NCBI GenBank assembly: GCA_900546625.1
Contig: URDU01000011.1
Span: 1-64,000, forward strand
Origin: an uncultured Lachnobacterium sp.
Lineage (GTDB): Bacteria; Bacillota; Clostridia; Lachnospirales; Lachnospiraceae
Direction of reading: 5' to 3'
Length of the DNA: 64,000 nt
The position numbers and the translations under genes were made by a program. The notes beneath the pieces are model-generated. The model saw only the letters and a list, made by a program, of their open reading frames with translations. It searched no databases and was not told the DNA's origin. Shown piece by piece: positions 16,350 to 25,565 of this stretch (position 1 is its first letter; the number at the start of each line of letters is the position of its first letter).

Positions 16350-16922
16350 ATGAAAAAATTCGTTACTTTGTTCACCGATTCTGCCCGAGAGCTTAAATCG
16401 GTCAGAACCATCACAACTATGGCAATGCTTGCTGCAGTTGCCGTTATCCTTGGATATTTCTCCATCGAATATGGACAGTTTATCCGTATCGGTTTTTCCG
16501 GTATTCCAAATGGTATCGTTGATTACCTGTTTGGACCGGTTGCCGGAGCTGTTTTCCACGGAGCGCTTGACATCATCAAGTATCTGATGAAGCCTACAGG
16601 ACCGTTTTGTCCACAGCTTACACTTGTTGTAATGCTTGCAGGTGTTTTATATGGATGCTTCTTTTACAAGAAAAAGCTTACCATATGGAGAGTTCTTGCT
16701 GCGAAGTTTGTAGTAATGCTCATCTGCAATGTTATTCTCAATACTCTGTGTCTGCAGGTATTGTATGGACAGGCGCTTATGGCAATTCTTCCAATGCGTG
16801 CACTCAAGAATCTTATTATGTGGCCGATAGACTCAATCGTATTTTTCGGCATTGCAAAGGCACTGGAGCAGATTGGACTGTTCCGCACCTTCCGTAAACC
16901 GGAGCTTGCAAAGAACGCATAG
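16350..16922 (+). CDS. folT: Folate-specific ECF transporter S component FolT
   Basis: This 190-residue membrane protein has five to six helices and belongs to the folate-family S components of energy-coupling factor transporters. Typical segments are MAMLAAVAVILGYFSIEYG, GIPNGIVDYLFGPVAGAVFHGALDIIKY (the loop that binds the T component and substrate), and a C-terminal helix pair. It captures folates outside the cell and relies on shared EcfA/A'/T units encoded elsewhere. The THF riboswitch upstream strongly supports folate as the substrate. AAAGGAGG lies about 8 bases before the ATG. Confidence 0.93.
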   Translation: MKKFVTLFTDSARELKSVRTITTMAMLAAVAVILGYFSIEYGQFIRIGFSGIPNGIVDYLFGPVAGAVFHGALDIIKYLMKPTGPFCPQLTLVVMLAGVLYGCFFYKKKLTIWRVLAAKFVVMLICNVILNTLCLQVLYGQALMAILPMRALKNLIMWPIDSIVFFGIAKALEQIGLFRTFRKPELAKNA

Positions 16923-17070
16923 CCAAAATAATGCACAGACAATATAATGTACAAAATATTGCATTAAAATAATATATTAAGCATTAAATGGTGATTTATG
17001 TTAATAATTTTAAGGATAAATACCTTTAAACTGACAATTGTGAGGTATTTCGCATTTTTAATGAAAATTG

Positions 17071-17099
17071 TTGACACAATATATTGAACGTGATATTGT
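17071..17099 (+). promoter_or_regulatory. Strong sigma-A promoter of the aminotransferase leader
   Basis: TTGACA (17071-17076) and TATTGT (17094-17099) are separated by 17 bases. The predicted transcript has a leader of about 145 bases before the ATG at 17251. Confidence 0.75.
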
Positions 17100-17166
17100 T
17101 TACTTGTTCAAAATAATACACAAAAGAAAACGAACAAACAACTACATATCAATTATGAATATTTAA

Positions 17167-17208
17167 GAGCAAAGACGCTAACCGGTGAAGCACTTTGCTC
17201 TTTTTTAT
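17167..17208 (+). terminator. Leader hairpin with U-run, possible attenuator
   Basis: AGAGCAAAG and CTTTGCTCT form a perfect 9-bp stem around an 18-base loop (includes CGCTAACCGGTGAAGC), followed by six T. It lies between the promoter and the SD of the aminotransferase gene, so read-through must be controlled or partial. The upstream stretch from 16923 to 17070 shows nothing else. Confidence 0.75.
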
Positions 17209-17250
17209 TTATCAAAATCACAAAGACATTTAATTAGGAGGCAATATATT

Positions 17251-18465
17251 ATGAAATTAAAAGACACAGGATTAACAGCACAGGACATCAAAGACAAAGT
17301 AAAGAAGTATATGATTGAGACCTATGAGCGTTTCGATTTCATCGCTGAGACTGCAGAGGGCATGTATCTATATGATGAGAATGGCACACCATACCTTGAC
17401 TTTTACGCAGGAATCGCCGTAAACAATGCCGGCAGCAGAAACCCTAAGGTTGTTGCAGCAGTCAAGGATCAGGTGGATGACATCATGCATACATTTAACT
17501 ATCCATACACTATTCCACAGGCACTGCTTGCTGAGAAGGTTTGCAAGACTATCGGAATGGACAAGATTTTCTACCAGAACTCAGGTACAGAGGCAAACGA
17601 GGCTATGATTAAGATGGCTCGTAAATATGGTATCGAGAAATATGGTCCAAACAGATACCACATCGTAACCGCAAAGGATGGCTTCCACGGCAGAACCTTC
17701 GGTGCTATGTCAGCAACAGGACAGCCGGGAAACGGATGCCAGGTGGGCTTTGGTCCTATGACCTACGGCTTCTCATATGCGCCTTACAATGACTTAAAGG
17801 CATTCAAGGATGCTTGTACAGAGAATACAATCGCTATCATGATTGAGCCTGTACAGGGCGAGGGCGGTGTACATCCTGCAACACCTGAATTCATGAAGGG
17901 ACTTCGTGAGTTCTGTGATGAGAAGGGCATGCTCCTCCTTATCGATGAGGTTCAGACAGGATGGTGCAGAACAGGTGCTGTAATGAGCTACATGAACTAC
18001 GGCATCAAGCCTGATATCGTTTCTATGGCAAAGGGCCTTGGCGGTGGAATGCCAATCGGTGCTATCTGCGCTACAGAGGAGGTTTCAAAAGCATTCTCAG
18101 CAGGTTCACATGGTACAACCTTTGGTGGACATCCGGTATGCTGTGCAGCAGCACTTGCAGAGGTTGGCGAGCTGCTTGACAGAGATCTTGCCGGAAATGC
18201 AAAGAAGGTTGGTGATTATTTCGCAGCTAAGCTTGAGAATCTTCCACATGTAAAGGAAGTAAGACATCAGGGACTTTTAGTTGGTGTTGAGTTTGACGAT
18301 ACAATTTCAGGTGTAGATGTAAAGCATGGCTGCTTCGACCGCCATATGCTCATCACAGCAATCGGAAGCCACATCATCCGTATGGTTCCACCACTTATCG
18401 TAAGTGAGGAAGAGTGCGACAAGGCATTTGATATCATCAAGGAGACAGTTGAGGCTCTTTCATAG
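17251..18465 (+). CDS. Class-III PLP aminotransferase (acetylornithine/omega-amino-acid type)
   Basis: This 404-residue enzyme is a fold-type I class-III aminotransferase. Landmarks are [15 protein letters not shown] (PLP phosphate), [36 protein letters not shown] (Asp contacting the PLP ring) and [14 protein letters not shown] with the Schiff-base Lys261. Sequence style is close to ArgD (acetylornithine), but no arginine genes are nearby; a permease and alcohol dehydrogenase are. GABA, putrescine or lysine-type substrates are therefore equally possible. The start at 17251 follows TAGGAGG by 10 bases; the frame extends upstream through the leader hairpin, which is not coding. Confidence 0.85.
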   Translation: MKLKDTGLTAQDIKDKVKKYMIETYERFDFIAETAEGMYLYDENGTPYLDFYAGIAVNNAGSRNPKVVAAVKDQVDDIMHTFNYPYTIPQALLAEKVCKTIGMDKIFYQNSGTEANEAMIKMARKYGIEKYGPNRYHIVTAKDGFHGRTFGAMSATGQPGNGCQVGFGPMTYGFSYAPYNDLKAFKDACTENTIAIMIEPVQGEGGVHPATPEFMKGLREFCDEKGMLLLIDEVQTGWCRTGAVMSYMNYGIKPDIVSMAKGLGGGMPIGAICATEEVSKAFSAGSHGTTFGGHPVCCAAALAEVGELLDRDLAGNAKKVGDYFAAKLENLPHVKEVRHQGLLVGVEFDDTISGVDVKHGCFDRHMLITAIGSHIIRMVPPLIVSEEECDKAFDIIKETVEALS

Positions 18466-18529
18466 AAGGCTTGATGCAGATAACAGAATTATATATACGG
18501 CAGAGATTTTTACTGACCGGATAAAGGAC

Positions 18530-18564
18530 AAGGGCGTCACGATTAGCTTCGTGCGCCCTTTTTT
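18530..18564 (+). terminator. Intrinsic terminator after the aminotransferase gene
   Basis: AAGGGCGTCACG and CGTGCGCCCTT pair around ATTAGCTT, followed by a T-run. The stem is GC-rich, so it should be strong. Confidence 0.9.
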
Positions 18565-18676
18565 GAACAAGGGATATAGTGGAACAAGTTTATATAAAAA
18601 CATAAGATTAAAGGGTCAAAAGATCTTCATATCAACATATTTTAAAGATGTATATAAGAAAAGCGAGGGGAACAAA

Positions 18677-19312
18677 ATGGCACATCTTGTTATTACAATA
18701 GGATGCGAATATGGCGCGAAGGGAAACCAGATTGGCAAAAAGGTTGCCAAGGATCTGGGAATCAAATTTTATGACAGAGATACTGTAGATGAAATCATCA
18801 AAGAGGTCGGTATTCCGAAGGATATCATGGAAAAGGTCGAGGAAGGTATCACTATCGCCGGAAAAGGTGCAGAGGGTGATGTCAGAGGCTCTTTCTCCAA
18901 ATATGCAGACCTCACAGAGCGTGCAATTCATGTCCAGAAAACAATAATCAGAAAATTATCAGACCGTGAGTCATGCGTGATTATCGGTCGTTCAGCAGAC
19001 TATATATTAAAGGAACATAAACCGATTTTACGTATTTTCATCTATTCACCGGATGAAGTGAGGATTGAAAACGTAATGAAGAGCCACAATTTGTCGGAGG
19101 ATGATGCAAAGCTTTTTATCACTGAAAAGGATAAGCGTTATCACAAGCGTCACATGGCGCTGACAGGAAGCAACCGAGGTGACAGACACAACAGGGATAT
19201 GCTTATAGACAGCAGCCTGCTGGGCGTGGATGGCACAGCCGAGCTTATTGAGGCGCTGGCAAGAAAAGTGGTAGAGAAAGAAAATGAGACAGAGGCTGGA
19301 GGTGACAAGTAA
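18677..19312 (+). CDS. Cytidylate kinase-like family protein
   Basis: This 211-residue P-loop protein belongs to the cytidylate-kinase-like family (AAA/CMK-like), distinct from the true Cmk. The N-terminal loop ITIGCEYGAKGNQIGKKVAK replaces the classical GxxGxGK, followed by FYDRDTVDEIIKEVGIP and CVIIGRSADYIL, then LRIFIYSPDEVRIENVM. These proteins often sit beside permeases in Clostridia and may phosphorylate nucleotides or act as regulators; the role is unknown. GCGAGGGG lies upstream of the ATG. Its stop overlaps the ATG of the next permease gene (19312), so the two are translationally coupled. Confidence 0.8.
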   Translation: MAHLVITIGCEYGAKGNQIGKKVAKDLGIKFYDRDTVDEIIKEVGIPKDIMEKVEEGITIAGKGAEGDVRGSFSKYADLTERAIHVQKTIIRKLSDRESCVIIGRSADYILKEHKPILRIFIYSPDEVRIENVMKSHNLSEDDAKLFITEKDKRYHKRHMALTGSNRGDRHNRDMLIDSSLLGVDGTAELIEALARKVVEKENETEAGGDK

Positions 19313-20835
19313 TGGAACAGAAGAAATCAGAATTTAACAAAGTCCTGAATGCCTGGGACGTGCTTGTAATCGCATTTGGAGCCATGATAGGCTGGGGCTG
19401 GGTTGTCTCAACCGGAGGCTGGATTGAAAAGGGCGGAGTGCTCGGTGCCGCAATCGGCTTCGTAATCGGTGGTATCATGATATTTTTCGTAGGAATGACC
19501 TACGCAGAGCTGACAGCAGCCATGCCTCAGTGCGGTGGTGAGCATGTATTCAGCTACAAGGCAATGGGTTCGACCGGTTCATTCATATGTACGTGGATGA
19601 TTATTCTTGGATATGTCAGTGTGGCATGCTTCGAGGCATGTGCTTTCCCGACAATCATCACATACCTGTGGCCGGGCTTTCTGAAGGGCTATCTGTATAC
19701 GGTAGCAGGCTTTGATATCTATGCTTCATGGCTTATTGTGGCAATAGTTGTCGCATTTTTAATCATGATGATAAACATTATCGGCGCAAAGACTGCAGCA
19801 ATTTTGCAGACTGTGCTCACATGTATCATTGGTGGCGCCGGAATTTTGTTGATAATTGCATCGGTAATAAACGGAACAGTTGATAACCTGGACGGACAGA
19901 TGTTTGCAAGCAGCTCTGCCGGTTTAAACGTAAAGGCAATTATCGGAGTGGCAGCACTTTCACCATTTTACTTTATCGGATTCGATGTAATACCTCAGGC
20001 TGCTGAGGAAATCAATGTTCCGGCAAAGAAAATCGGTTCAATACTTATTTTATCAGTAATTCTGGCAGTTGTGTTCTATGCACTTGTCATTGTTGCGGTA
20101 GGTCTTGTTATGAACCCACAGGCAATTGCTGATTCAGAGCAGGCAACAGGACTTGTCACAGCAGACGCAATGGCTGCCGCCTTCAACACGAAGATAATGG
20201 CAAAGGTTATAATAGTCGGTGGAATGTGCGGTATCGTAACCTCATGGAACTCATTTTTGCTCGGCGGCTCACGTGCTATGTACTCAATGGCAGAGTCATA
20301 TATGATTCCGAAGTTTTTTGCAAAGCTTCATCCAAAGCACAAGACACCAATCAACTCACTGATTCTCATCGGAGCCCTCACAATGCTTGCTCCTTTTGCA
20401 GGCAGAAAGATGCTCGTATGGATCTGTGATGCCGGTAACTTTGGCTGTTGCGCGGCGTACTGCATGGTCGCTCTTTCATTTATTATTCTTCGCAAGAAGG
20501 AGCCTGATATGCCAAGACCATACAAGGTTCCTGCATACAAGTTCTTTGGAACGATGGCAGTTATCATGTCAGGCTTCATGGTTGCAATGTACTGCATACC
20601 GGGAAGCGGTGGATCACTTATCGCCCAGGAGTGGGGCATCGTGCTTGCATGGTGTGCACTTGGTGTGGTATTTTTCATCTTCTGCAAAAAGAAATACAAG
20701 GAGTCATTTGGTACACTGGTTGAGCTCATCTCAGATGAGGATGCTGCAACACTTATGCCGGAGGCAGATGAGGTTGAACTGGATAAGGTTATCGATGCTG
20801 CAATAGACAGGGTACTTGCCAGGAAAGCCAGCTAG
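19312..20835 (+). CDS. APC-family amino acid permease
   Basis: This 507-residue protein has twelve to thirteen predicted helices and the APC signature near the start (VIAFGAMIGWGWVVSTGGWI, the unwound helix 1 that binds the amino group). GFDVIPQAAEEINVPAKKIG in the helix 6-7 region is the conserved loop of APC carriers. It probably imports an amino acid or amine by proton symport or exchange. It is coupled to the kinase-like gene by overlap. A highly charged C-terminal tail (about 465-507) follows the last helix. Substrate is not readable from the sequence. Confidence 0.88.
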   Translation: MEQKKSEFNKVLNAWDVLVIAFGAMIGWGWVVSTGGWIEKGGVLGAAIGFVIGGIMIFFVGMTYAELTAAMPQCGGEHVFSYKAMGSTGSFICTWMIILGYVSVACFEACAFPTIITYLWPGFLKGYLYTVAGFDIYASWLIVAIVVAFLIMMINIIGAKTAAILQTVLTCIIGGAGILLIIASVINGTVDNLDGQMFASSSAGLNVKAIIGVAALSPFYFIGFDVIPQAAEEINVPAKKIGSILILSVILAVVFYALVIVAVGLVMNPQAIADSEQATGLVTADAMAAAFNTKIMAKVIIVGGMCGIVTSWNSFLLGGSRAMYSMAESYMIPKFFAKLHPKHKTPINSLILIGALTMLAPFAGRKMLVWICDAGNFGCCAAYCMVALSFIILRKKEPDMPRPYKVPAYKFFGTMAVIMSGFMVAMYCIPGSGGSLIAQEWGIVLAWCALGVVFFIFCKKKYKESFGTLVELISDEDAATLMPEADEVELDKVIDAAIDRVLARKAS

Positions 20836-20970
20836 TACATTACAAAATGAAAAAATGCATTTTATAACAAAAAATTGAAAAATGGGATGTAAGAATAGGC
20901 GAAAATACTTTAAGCCGTAAAATTATATACATGAAATGAGATACAAAAATTAGGAAAGGACAGATTATAT

Positions 20971-22155
20971 ATGGAAACATTTAATTTCTCAGTGCCACAG
21001 GACATCACAGTGGGAAAGGGCAGTCTCTCAAAGCTGCCGGAAGTAGCAAAAAAGCTTGGAGGAAAGCATGCGCTAATCATTTCAGGACCGCATCTGGAGA
21101 AGATGGGACTTGTAAAAAAGGCAGCAGATTATCTGGCATCAGTTGATATAGAGGCTGATATCTTTACAGATATAGAGGCAAATCCATCTGTCACAACTGT
21201 GGAAAAAGCCACAGCAAAATACCTTGAGTCGGGAGCAGACTTTATCGTGGCATTCGGAGGAGGCTCACCGATGGATGTAGCAAAGGCAGTGGGTGTGGTT
21301 GCCAAATATGGCGGAAGTGTCACAGACTATGAGGGCGCACACAAGGTGCCGGGACCAATCGTACCGCTCATTGCAATACCAACCACTGCCGGAACTGGCT
21401 CAGAGGTAACAGCATTCTCCGTAATCACAGACCATAGCAGAAACTATAAGCTCACAGTATTCAGCTACGAGATATTGCCAAAATATGCGATACTTGATGC
21501 GCAGCTCATCACAACAGCACCGGCAAGCGTAGCGGCAGCATGCGGAATTGATGCATTTATCCATGCCGAGGAGGCATATGTATCCACAGCGGCATCGCCA
21601 TTCTCAGATGCACTGGCAGAAAAAGCGATGGCACTTATCGGAAAAAATATCCGCAGATTTGTAGCAAACAGAAACGATATCGAGGCCGCAGAAGCCATGA
21701 TGACAGGCTCACTTTTTGCAGGAATAGCATTCTCATTTGCAAGGCTCGGAAATGTGCATGCAATGAGTCATCCGGTCAGCGCATTTTTCGACGTGCCTCA
21801 CGGAGTGGCAAACGCAGTGCTGCTTCCGGTAATCGCAGAGTACAATGCACTTGCAGACCATGGCAAGTATCTCACAATCTACAATGATATAAGCCCGATT
21901 CCTGCGTATGCAGATGAATTTGAGCCTATGATGCTGGTAGATGCAATCAGGGAGCTTTGCACAGACATCGGAATCCCAGAGAATCTGACCATCGCAATCA
22001 ACAATGCAAGCAAAGCAGGAACGGTCACAAAGGAAGAGATAGAGAGCAAGATAGAGCCGATGGCTGTCGATGCCATGAAGAGCGGCAACATTGCTGTCAA
22101 TCCAAGGGCTTCATGCCAGTGCGATATTGAGATGCTGTATCGCAGAGCACTGTAA
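20971..22155 (+). CDS. Iron-containing alcohol dehydrogenase
   Basis: This 394-residue group-III alcohol dehydrogenase has the NAD(P)-binding GGGSPMDVAKAVG at about residues 94-106 and PTTAGTGSEVTAFSV. The metal site is provided by Asp and His of CGIDAFIHAEEAY and the two His of ARLGNVHAMSHPVSAFFDVPHG. Members reduce aldehydes to alcohols, including semialdehydes such as 4-hydroxybutyrate dehydrogenase substrates. AGGAAAGG lies upstream of the ATG. It follows the permease by 135 bases and is followed directly by a cupin regulator, so it may act on the aldehyde product of the aminotransferase pathway. That link is an inference. Confidence 0.9.
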   Translation: METFNFSVPQDITVGKGSLSKLPEVAKKLGGKHALIISGPHLEKMGLVKKAADYLASVDIEADIFTDIEANPSVTTVEKATAKYLESGADFIVAFGGGSPMDVAKAVGVVAKYGGSVTDYEGAHKVPGPIVPLIAIPTTAGTGSEVTAFSVITDHSRNYKLTVFSYEILPKYAILDAQLITTAPASVAAACGIDAFIHAEEAYVSTAASPFSDALAEKAMALIGKNIRRFVANRNDIEAAEAMMTGSLFAGIAFSFARLGNVHAMSHPVSAFFDVPHGVANAVLLPVIAEYNALADHGKYLTIYNDISPIPAYADEFEPMMLVDAIRELCTDIGIPENLTIAINNASKAGTVTKEEIESKIEPMAVDAMKSGNIAVNPRASCQCDIEMLYRRAL

Positions 22156-22186
22156 ACTTATAAAATGCAAAAACGGAGATATGAGT

Positions 22187-22750
22187 ATGGATTATCTGTC
22201 ACACAATGTATCTGAAAATTTAAAAAGAATACGTCAGTCAAAGGGCATGAGCTTGGACCAGGTCGCAGAGCAGACCGGTGTGAGTAAAAGCATGCTTGCG
22301 CAGATAGAAAAGGGAACAGCAAATCCATCTATCGGAGTACTTGGCAAAATCACAAGTGGTCTGCGAATTGAGTTTCAAAGACTTATAGATCCACCGAGAG
22401 TAGACTATGCGCTCATATCTCCGGATGATCTGGTCCCGACAAAGGAGCTTTTGGGACAGTACAGGGTATGGACCTGCTTCCCATACGAGGACTCAAGGGA
22501 GGTGGAGGTATATCGTATCGACGTGGAGCCGGGCGGCGTGTATACAAGCGGTGGGCACGGCGAGAAAACTCGCGAGTATCTCACAGTCACAGACGGTGTG
22601 CTGACGGTTGAGTGTCACGATCATGTGCAGGAAATCCATAAGGGGCAGGTGTATAAGTTTGAGACAGATCAGCCTCATATGTATCGTAATGATGGCGAGA
22701 GGGTGGCAAGCTGCATGTGCTTCTTTTTGGATTATACTAATATTCGGTGA
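22187..22750 (+). CDS. XRE-cupin transcriptional regulator (PuuR-like)
   Basis: This 187-residue regulator has an N-terminal XRE helix-turn-helix (about 10-65, RIRQSKGMSLDQVAEQTGVS then KSMLAQIEKGTANPSIGVLG) and a C-terminal cupin (about 105-185, VEPGGVYTSGGH). This architecture is shared by PuuR and similar repressors of amine and amino-acid catabolism. The start at 22187 has GGAG 8 bases upstream; the ATG at 22181 is too close to it. It lies 31 bases after the alcohol dehydrogenase gene, so it is probably co-transcribed and controls this group. Confidence 0.85.
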   Translation: MDYLSHNVSENLKRIRQSKGMSLDQVAEQTGVSKSMLAQIEKGTANPSIGVLGKITSGLRIEFQRLIDPPRVDYALISPDDLVPTKELLGQYRVWTCFPYEDSREVEVYRIDVEPGGVYTSGGHGEKTREYLTVTDGVLTVECHDHVQEIHKGQVYKFETDQPHMYRNDGERVASCMCFFLDYTNIR

Positions 22751-22865
22751 GAGAGGTTATCCGGTGTTTTCATTGGTTATCCTATTGCATATATAGGTTT
22801 AGCTATATATAATGATGTACGTTGAGAAACAAATTGTTTCCCAAAGATTATTCTAGGAGAACACC

Positions 22866-24593
22866 ATGCAAACATTAAAGAAATTCATCAAATACTACAA
22901 ACCCTACAAAGCAGTCTTTTTCATAGACCTGCTTTGTGCAACAATAATCAGCGCCATCGATCTGGCGTTTCCGCAGCTGCTTCGCACACTGACCAAAACC
23001 CTTTTTGCAGGAGCGCCGGGAAAAATCATTTCTTCACTGATTCCTATTACAATTGGACTTTTTGTGGCATATATCATACAGACTGCGTGCAGGTATTATG
23101 TGACCTATGCAGGGCACATGATGGGCGCGAGGATGGAGCGCGACATGAGAAAGGAGCTTTTCGACCAATATGAAAAGCTTTCTTTTTCGTATTATGATCA
23201 GAATAATTCAGGGCAGATGATGAGCAAGCTCGTATCCGATTTGTTTGATATATCGGAGCTTGCGCACCACGGACCGGAGAATCTGTTTATCTCACTTATA
23301 AAGATAATCGGTTCGTTCATTTTTCTGTTTATCATAAACCGTATGCTTGCAATTCCTATGCTTATTCTAGTGGTGCTTATGCTTGTATTTTCATATGGAC
23401 AGAATAAGAAAATGCAGGAAACCTTTATGGATAACAGGCGAAAAATCGGTGATATAAATTCGAGTCTTCAGGATACTCTGGCCGGAATAAGGGTGGTGCA
23501 GTCCTTTGCCAATGAGCGCATTGAACAGGAAAAATTTAACAGAAGCAATGAGAATTTCCTGATTTCAAAGGATGCAAATTACAGATGTATGGGAAGCTTT
23601 ATGAGCGGAAATGCATTTTTCCAGGGGATGATGTATCTTGTTACCTTGGTATTTGGCGGTTTTCTGATAGCACATGGCAGGATGGAGGTATCGGATCTGG
23701 CCATGTATGCGCTGTATATAGGCATATTTATCAGTCCTATCCAGATACTTGTGGAGCTGACTGAGATGATGCAGAAGGGACTTTCGGGCTTCAGGAGATT
23801 CTTAGAGGTGGTGGAAACTGAGCCGGAGATAGTCGATGCTTCGGATGCAAAGCCGCTCAAAAATGTAAAGGGAAATGTCTGCTATGAGGATGTTTCGTTC
23901 CACTATAGCGATGATGATACACCGGTGCTTTCACACGTATCCTTTGAAATACCGGCAGGAAAATCAATTGCGCTGGTTGGTCCGTCAGGAAGTGGAAAGA
24001 CAACAATCTGCTCACTGCTTCCGAGATTTTATGACGTAACGGATGGCAGGGTCACAATAGATGGAAATGATGTGAGAAAGCTCACGCTTGAGAGTCTTCG
24101 CTCGCAGATAGGATTGGTTTCTCAGGATGTTTATCTGTTTGGTGGAAGCATAAAGGACAACATTGCCTACGGAAAGCCGGATGCGACGATGGATGAGATT
24201 GTAGATGCGGCAAAAAAAGCAAATATCCACGATTTTATCATGGAGCTGCCGGATAAATATGATACGTTTGTCGGGGAGAGAGGCACCCGTCTGTCCGGAG
24301 GTCAGAAGCAGAGGATTTCCATTGCGAGGGTGTTCCTTAAAAATCCACCGGTGCTCATACTTGATGAGGCAACCAGTGCTCTTGACAATGAGAGCGAGCG
24401 CTTTATCCAGAAAAGCCTGGAGGAGCTGGCGAAAGACAGAACGACTATCACCATCGCCCACAGGCTTTCGACAATCAGAAATGCGGACGAAATTCTTGTG
24501 GTAGCTGATTGCGGCATCGCTGAGAGAGGCACACATGAGGAGCTTTTGGCACGGGACGGAATATATGCGCGCTATTATGATATGAGCAGGTAG
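22866..24593 (+). CDS. ABC exporter, fused membrane and ATPase domains
   Basis: This 575-residue protein is a half-size ABC exporter. Six membrane helices fill residues 1-320, and the ATPase domain (about 335-575) shows Walker A GPSGSGKTT, the Q-loop (GLVSQDVYLFGG), signature LSGGQKQR, Walker B VLILDEATSALD and the H-loop AHRLST. It probably works as a homodimer exporting lipid, drug or peptide; the family is broad and the substrate unknown. AGGAGAA lies upstream of the ATG. No partner half-transporter is adjacent. Confidence 0.9.
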   Translation: MQTLKKFIKYYKPYKAVFFIDLLCATIISAIDLAFPQLLRTLTKTLFAGAPGKIISSLIPITIGLFVAYIIQTACRYYVTYAGHMMGARMERDMRKELFDQYEKLSFSYYDQNNSGQMMSKLVSDLFDISELAHHGPENLFISLIKIIGSFIFLFIINRMLAIPMLILVVLMLVFSYGQNKKMQETFMDNRRKIGDINSSLQDTLAGIRVVQSFANERIEQEKFNRSNENFLISKDANYRCMGSFMSGNAFFQGMMYLVTLVFGGFLIAHGRMEVSDLAMYALYIGIFISPIQILVELTEMMQKGLSGFRRFLEVVETEPEIVDASDAKPLKNVKGNVCYEDVSFHYSDDDTPVLSHVSFEIPAGKSIALVGPSGSGKTTICSLLPRFYDVTDGRVTIDGNDVRKLTLESLRSQIGLVSQDVYLFGGSIKDNIAYGKPDATMDEIVDAAKKANIHDFIMELPDKYDTFVGERGTRLSGGQKQRISIARVFLKNPPVLILDEATSALDNESERFIQKSLEELAKDRTTITIAHRLSTIRNADEILVVADCGIAERGTHEELLARDGIYARYYDMSR

Positions 24594-24660
24594 GATTAAA
24601 AAACTCCCCCGGATTTATGTTATTATAGCTACATAAACTAACTATATAGGAGCAGATACT

Positions 24661-25134
24661 ATGCAGGCAATGTTCATAGATGTAGACGGCACTTTAAGCA
24701 GTCCGTGCTACAAGGTAAACGGAAAATTTCAGATAGGGATGTCGGATGTGCAGTGGGCAGACTACTGCAGGGAGCACGGTGAGGACACATATGAGTGGTG
24801 CCGCCCTGTGGTGCAGGTGAAGGAGTATGCCATGAGGGCAAAGGAAAAAGGCACAAAGCTGTATGTGCTTACCACATCAGGAACCCAAATCGAGACGGCT
24901 GCAAAGCGCAGATTTTTAGACAGATACTATGCGGGAATGTTTGATGATATCTATGCGGTGGAGCACGATGATGAAAAGGTCAGGTTCATTCTTAAAAAAG
25001 CAGCAGAGCTTGGGATTGAGCCGTCGGACTGTGAGCTGGTCGAGGATACATACCGCATACTTTTGCAGACGGTGACAGAGGGCATCAAATCCACTCATAT
25101 CACTACGATCCTAACAGGCGGGTGCGAACGGTAA
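24661..25134 (+). CDS. HAD superfamily hydrolase, short form
   Basis: This 157-residue protein begins MQAMFIDVDGTLSSP, a HAD motif I with nucleophile Asp7 and Asp9. VLTTSGTQ (about 78-85) is motif II, the Lys in DDEKVRFIL is motif III, and CELVEDTYR (about 127-135) provides the motif IV acids in weakened form. It has no large cap, as in capless HAD phosphatases. TAGGAGC lies upstream. It is placed between an ABC exporter and the flagellar operon, and context does not indicate a substrate. Confidence 0.75.
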   Translation: MQAMFIDVDGTLSSPCYKVNGKFQIGMSDVQWADYCREHGEDTYEWCRPVVQVKEYAMRAKEKGTKLYVLTTSGTQIETAAKRRFLDRYYAGMFDDIYAVEHDDEKVRFILKKAAELGIEPSDCELVEDTYRILLQTVTEGIKSTHITTILTGGCER

Positions 25135-25155
25135 TCAAAAATTTCACACTGCCTC

Positions 25156-25182
25156 TAAAGAAATAAAAAAAACATCCGATAA
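25156..25182 (+). promoter_or_regulatory. Sigma-28 (SigD/FliA) promoter of the late flagellar operon
   Basis: TAAAGAAA (25156-25163), an 11-base spacer and TCCGATAA (25175-25182) match the flagellar sigma consensus TAAAGTTT-N11-GCCGATAA almost completely. It precedes flgM by about 60 bases. Confidence 0.88.
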
Positions 25183-25245
25183 ATATGTCAAGAAGCAAAA
25201 ATTACATATTTCAAGGATGAAATATAAAAGAAAGGAGATCCTGTT

Positions 25246-25521
25246 ATGCGTATAGATGCATATAATCAGATAGCCCAGTTGTATGGCGTATCAAGAACAG
25301 CAAAGACAGCAAAGACACAAAGCGCGGCGAGGATGTCTGATCAGGTATCAATTTCGCAGGCCGGTAGGGATTACCAGATTGCGAAAAAAGCAGTATCAGA
25401 GGCTTCGGACATCAGGGAAGATAAAGTCGCTTTGCTTAAGAACATGGTAGACTCCGGACAGTATCAGGTCAGTGGAGATGATTTCGCCGGCAAGCTGTTA
25501 GAGAGGTACAACTCTCTGTAA
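25246..25521 (+). CDS. flgM: Anti-sigma-28 factor FlgM
   Basis: This 91-residue protein is mostly polar with a C-terminal helical region (DIREDKVALLKNMVDSGQYQV then DDFAGKLLERY) that fits the FlgM sigma-binding domain. It holds sigma-28 inactive until it is exported through the finished hook. It is the first gene of a late flagellar operon and lies behind a sigma-28 promoter, giving negative feedback. AAAGGAG lies 7 bases from the ATG. Confidence 0.9.
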   Translation: MRIDAYNQIAQLYGVSRTAKTAKTQSAARMSDQVSISQAGRDYQIAKKAVSEASDIREDKVALLKNMVDSGQYQVSGDDFAGKLLERYNSL

Positions 25522-25565
25522 TATGATAATCATATCATATATCAAAAGTAAAAGAGGATTTTATA

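Noticed and set aside
17167-17208. T-box or known riboswitch before the aminotransferase gene.
   Set aside because: No T-box sequence or specifier stem, and no match to the riboswitch classes I know. It is reported only as an attenuator-like hairpin.
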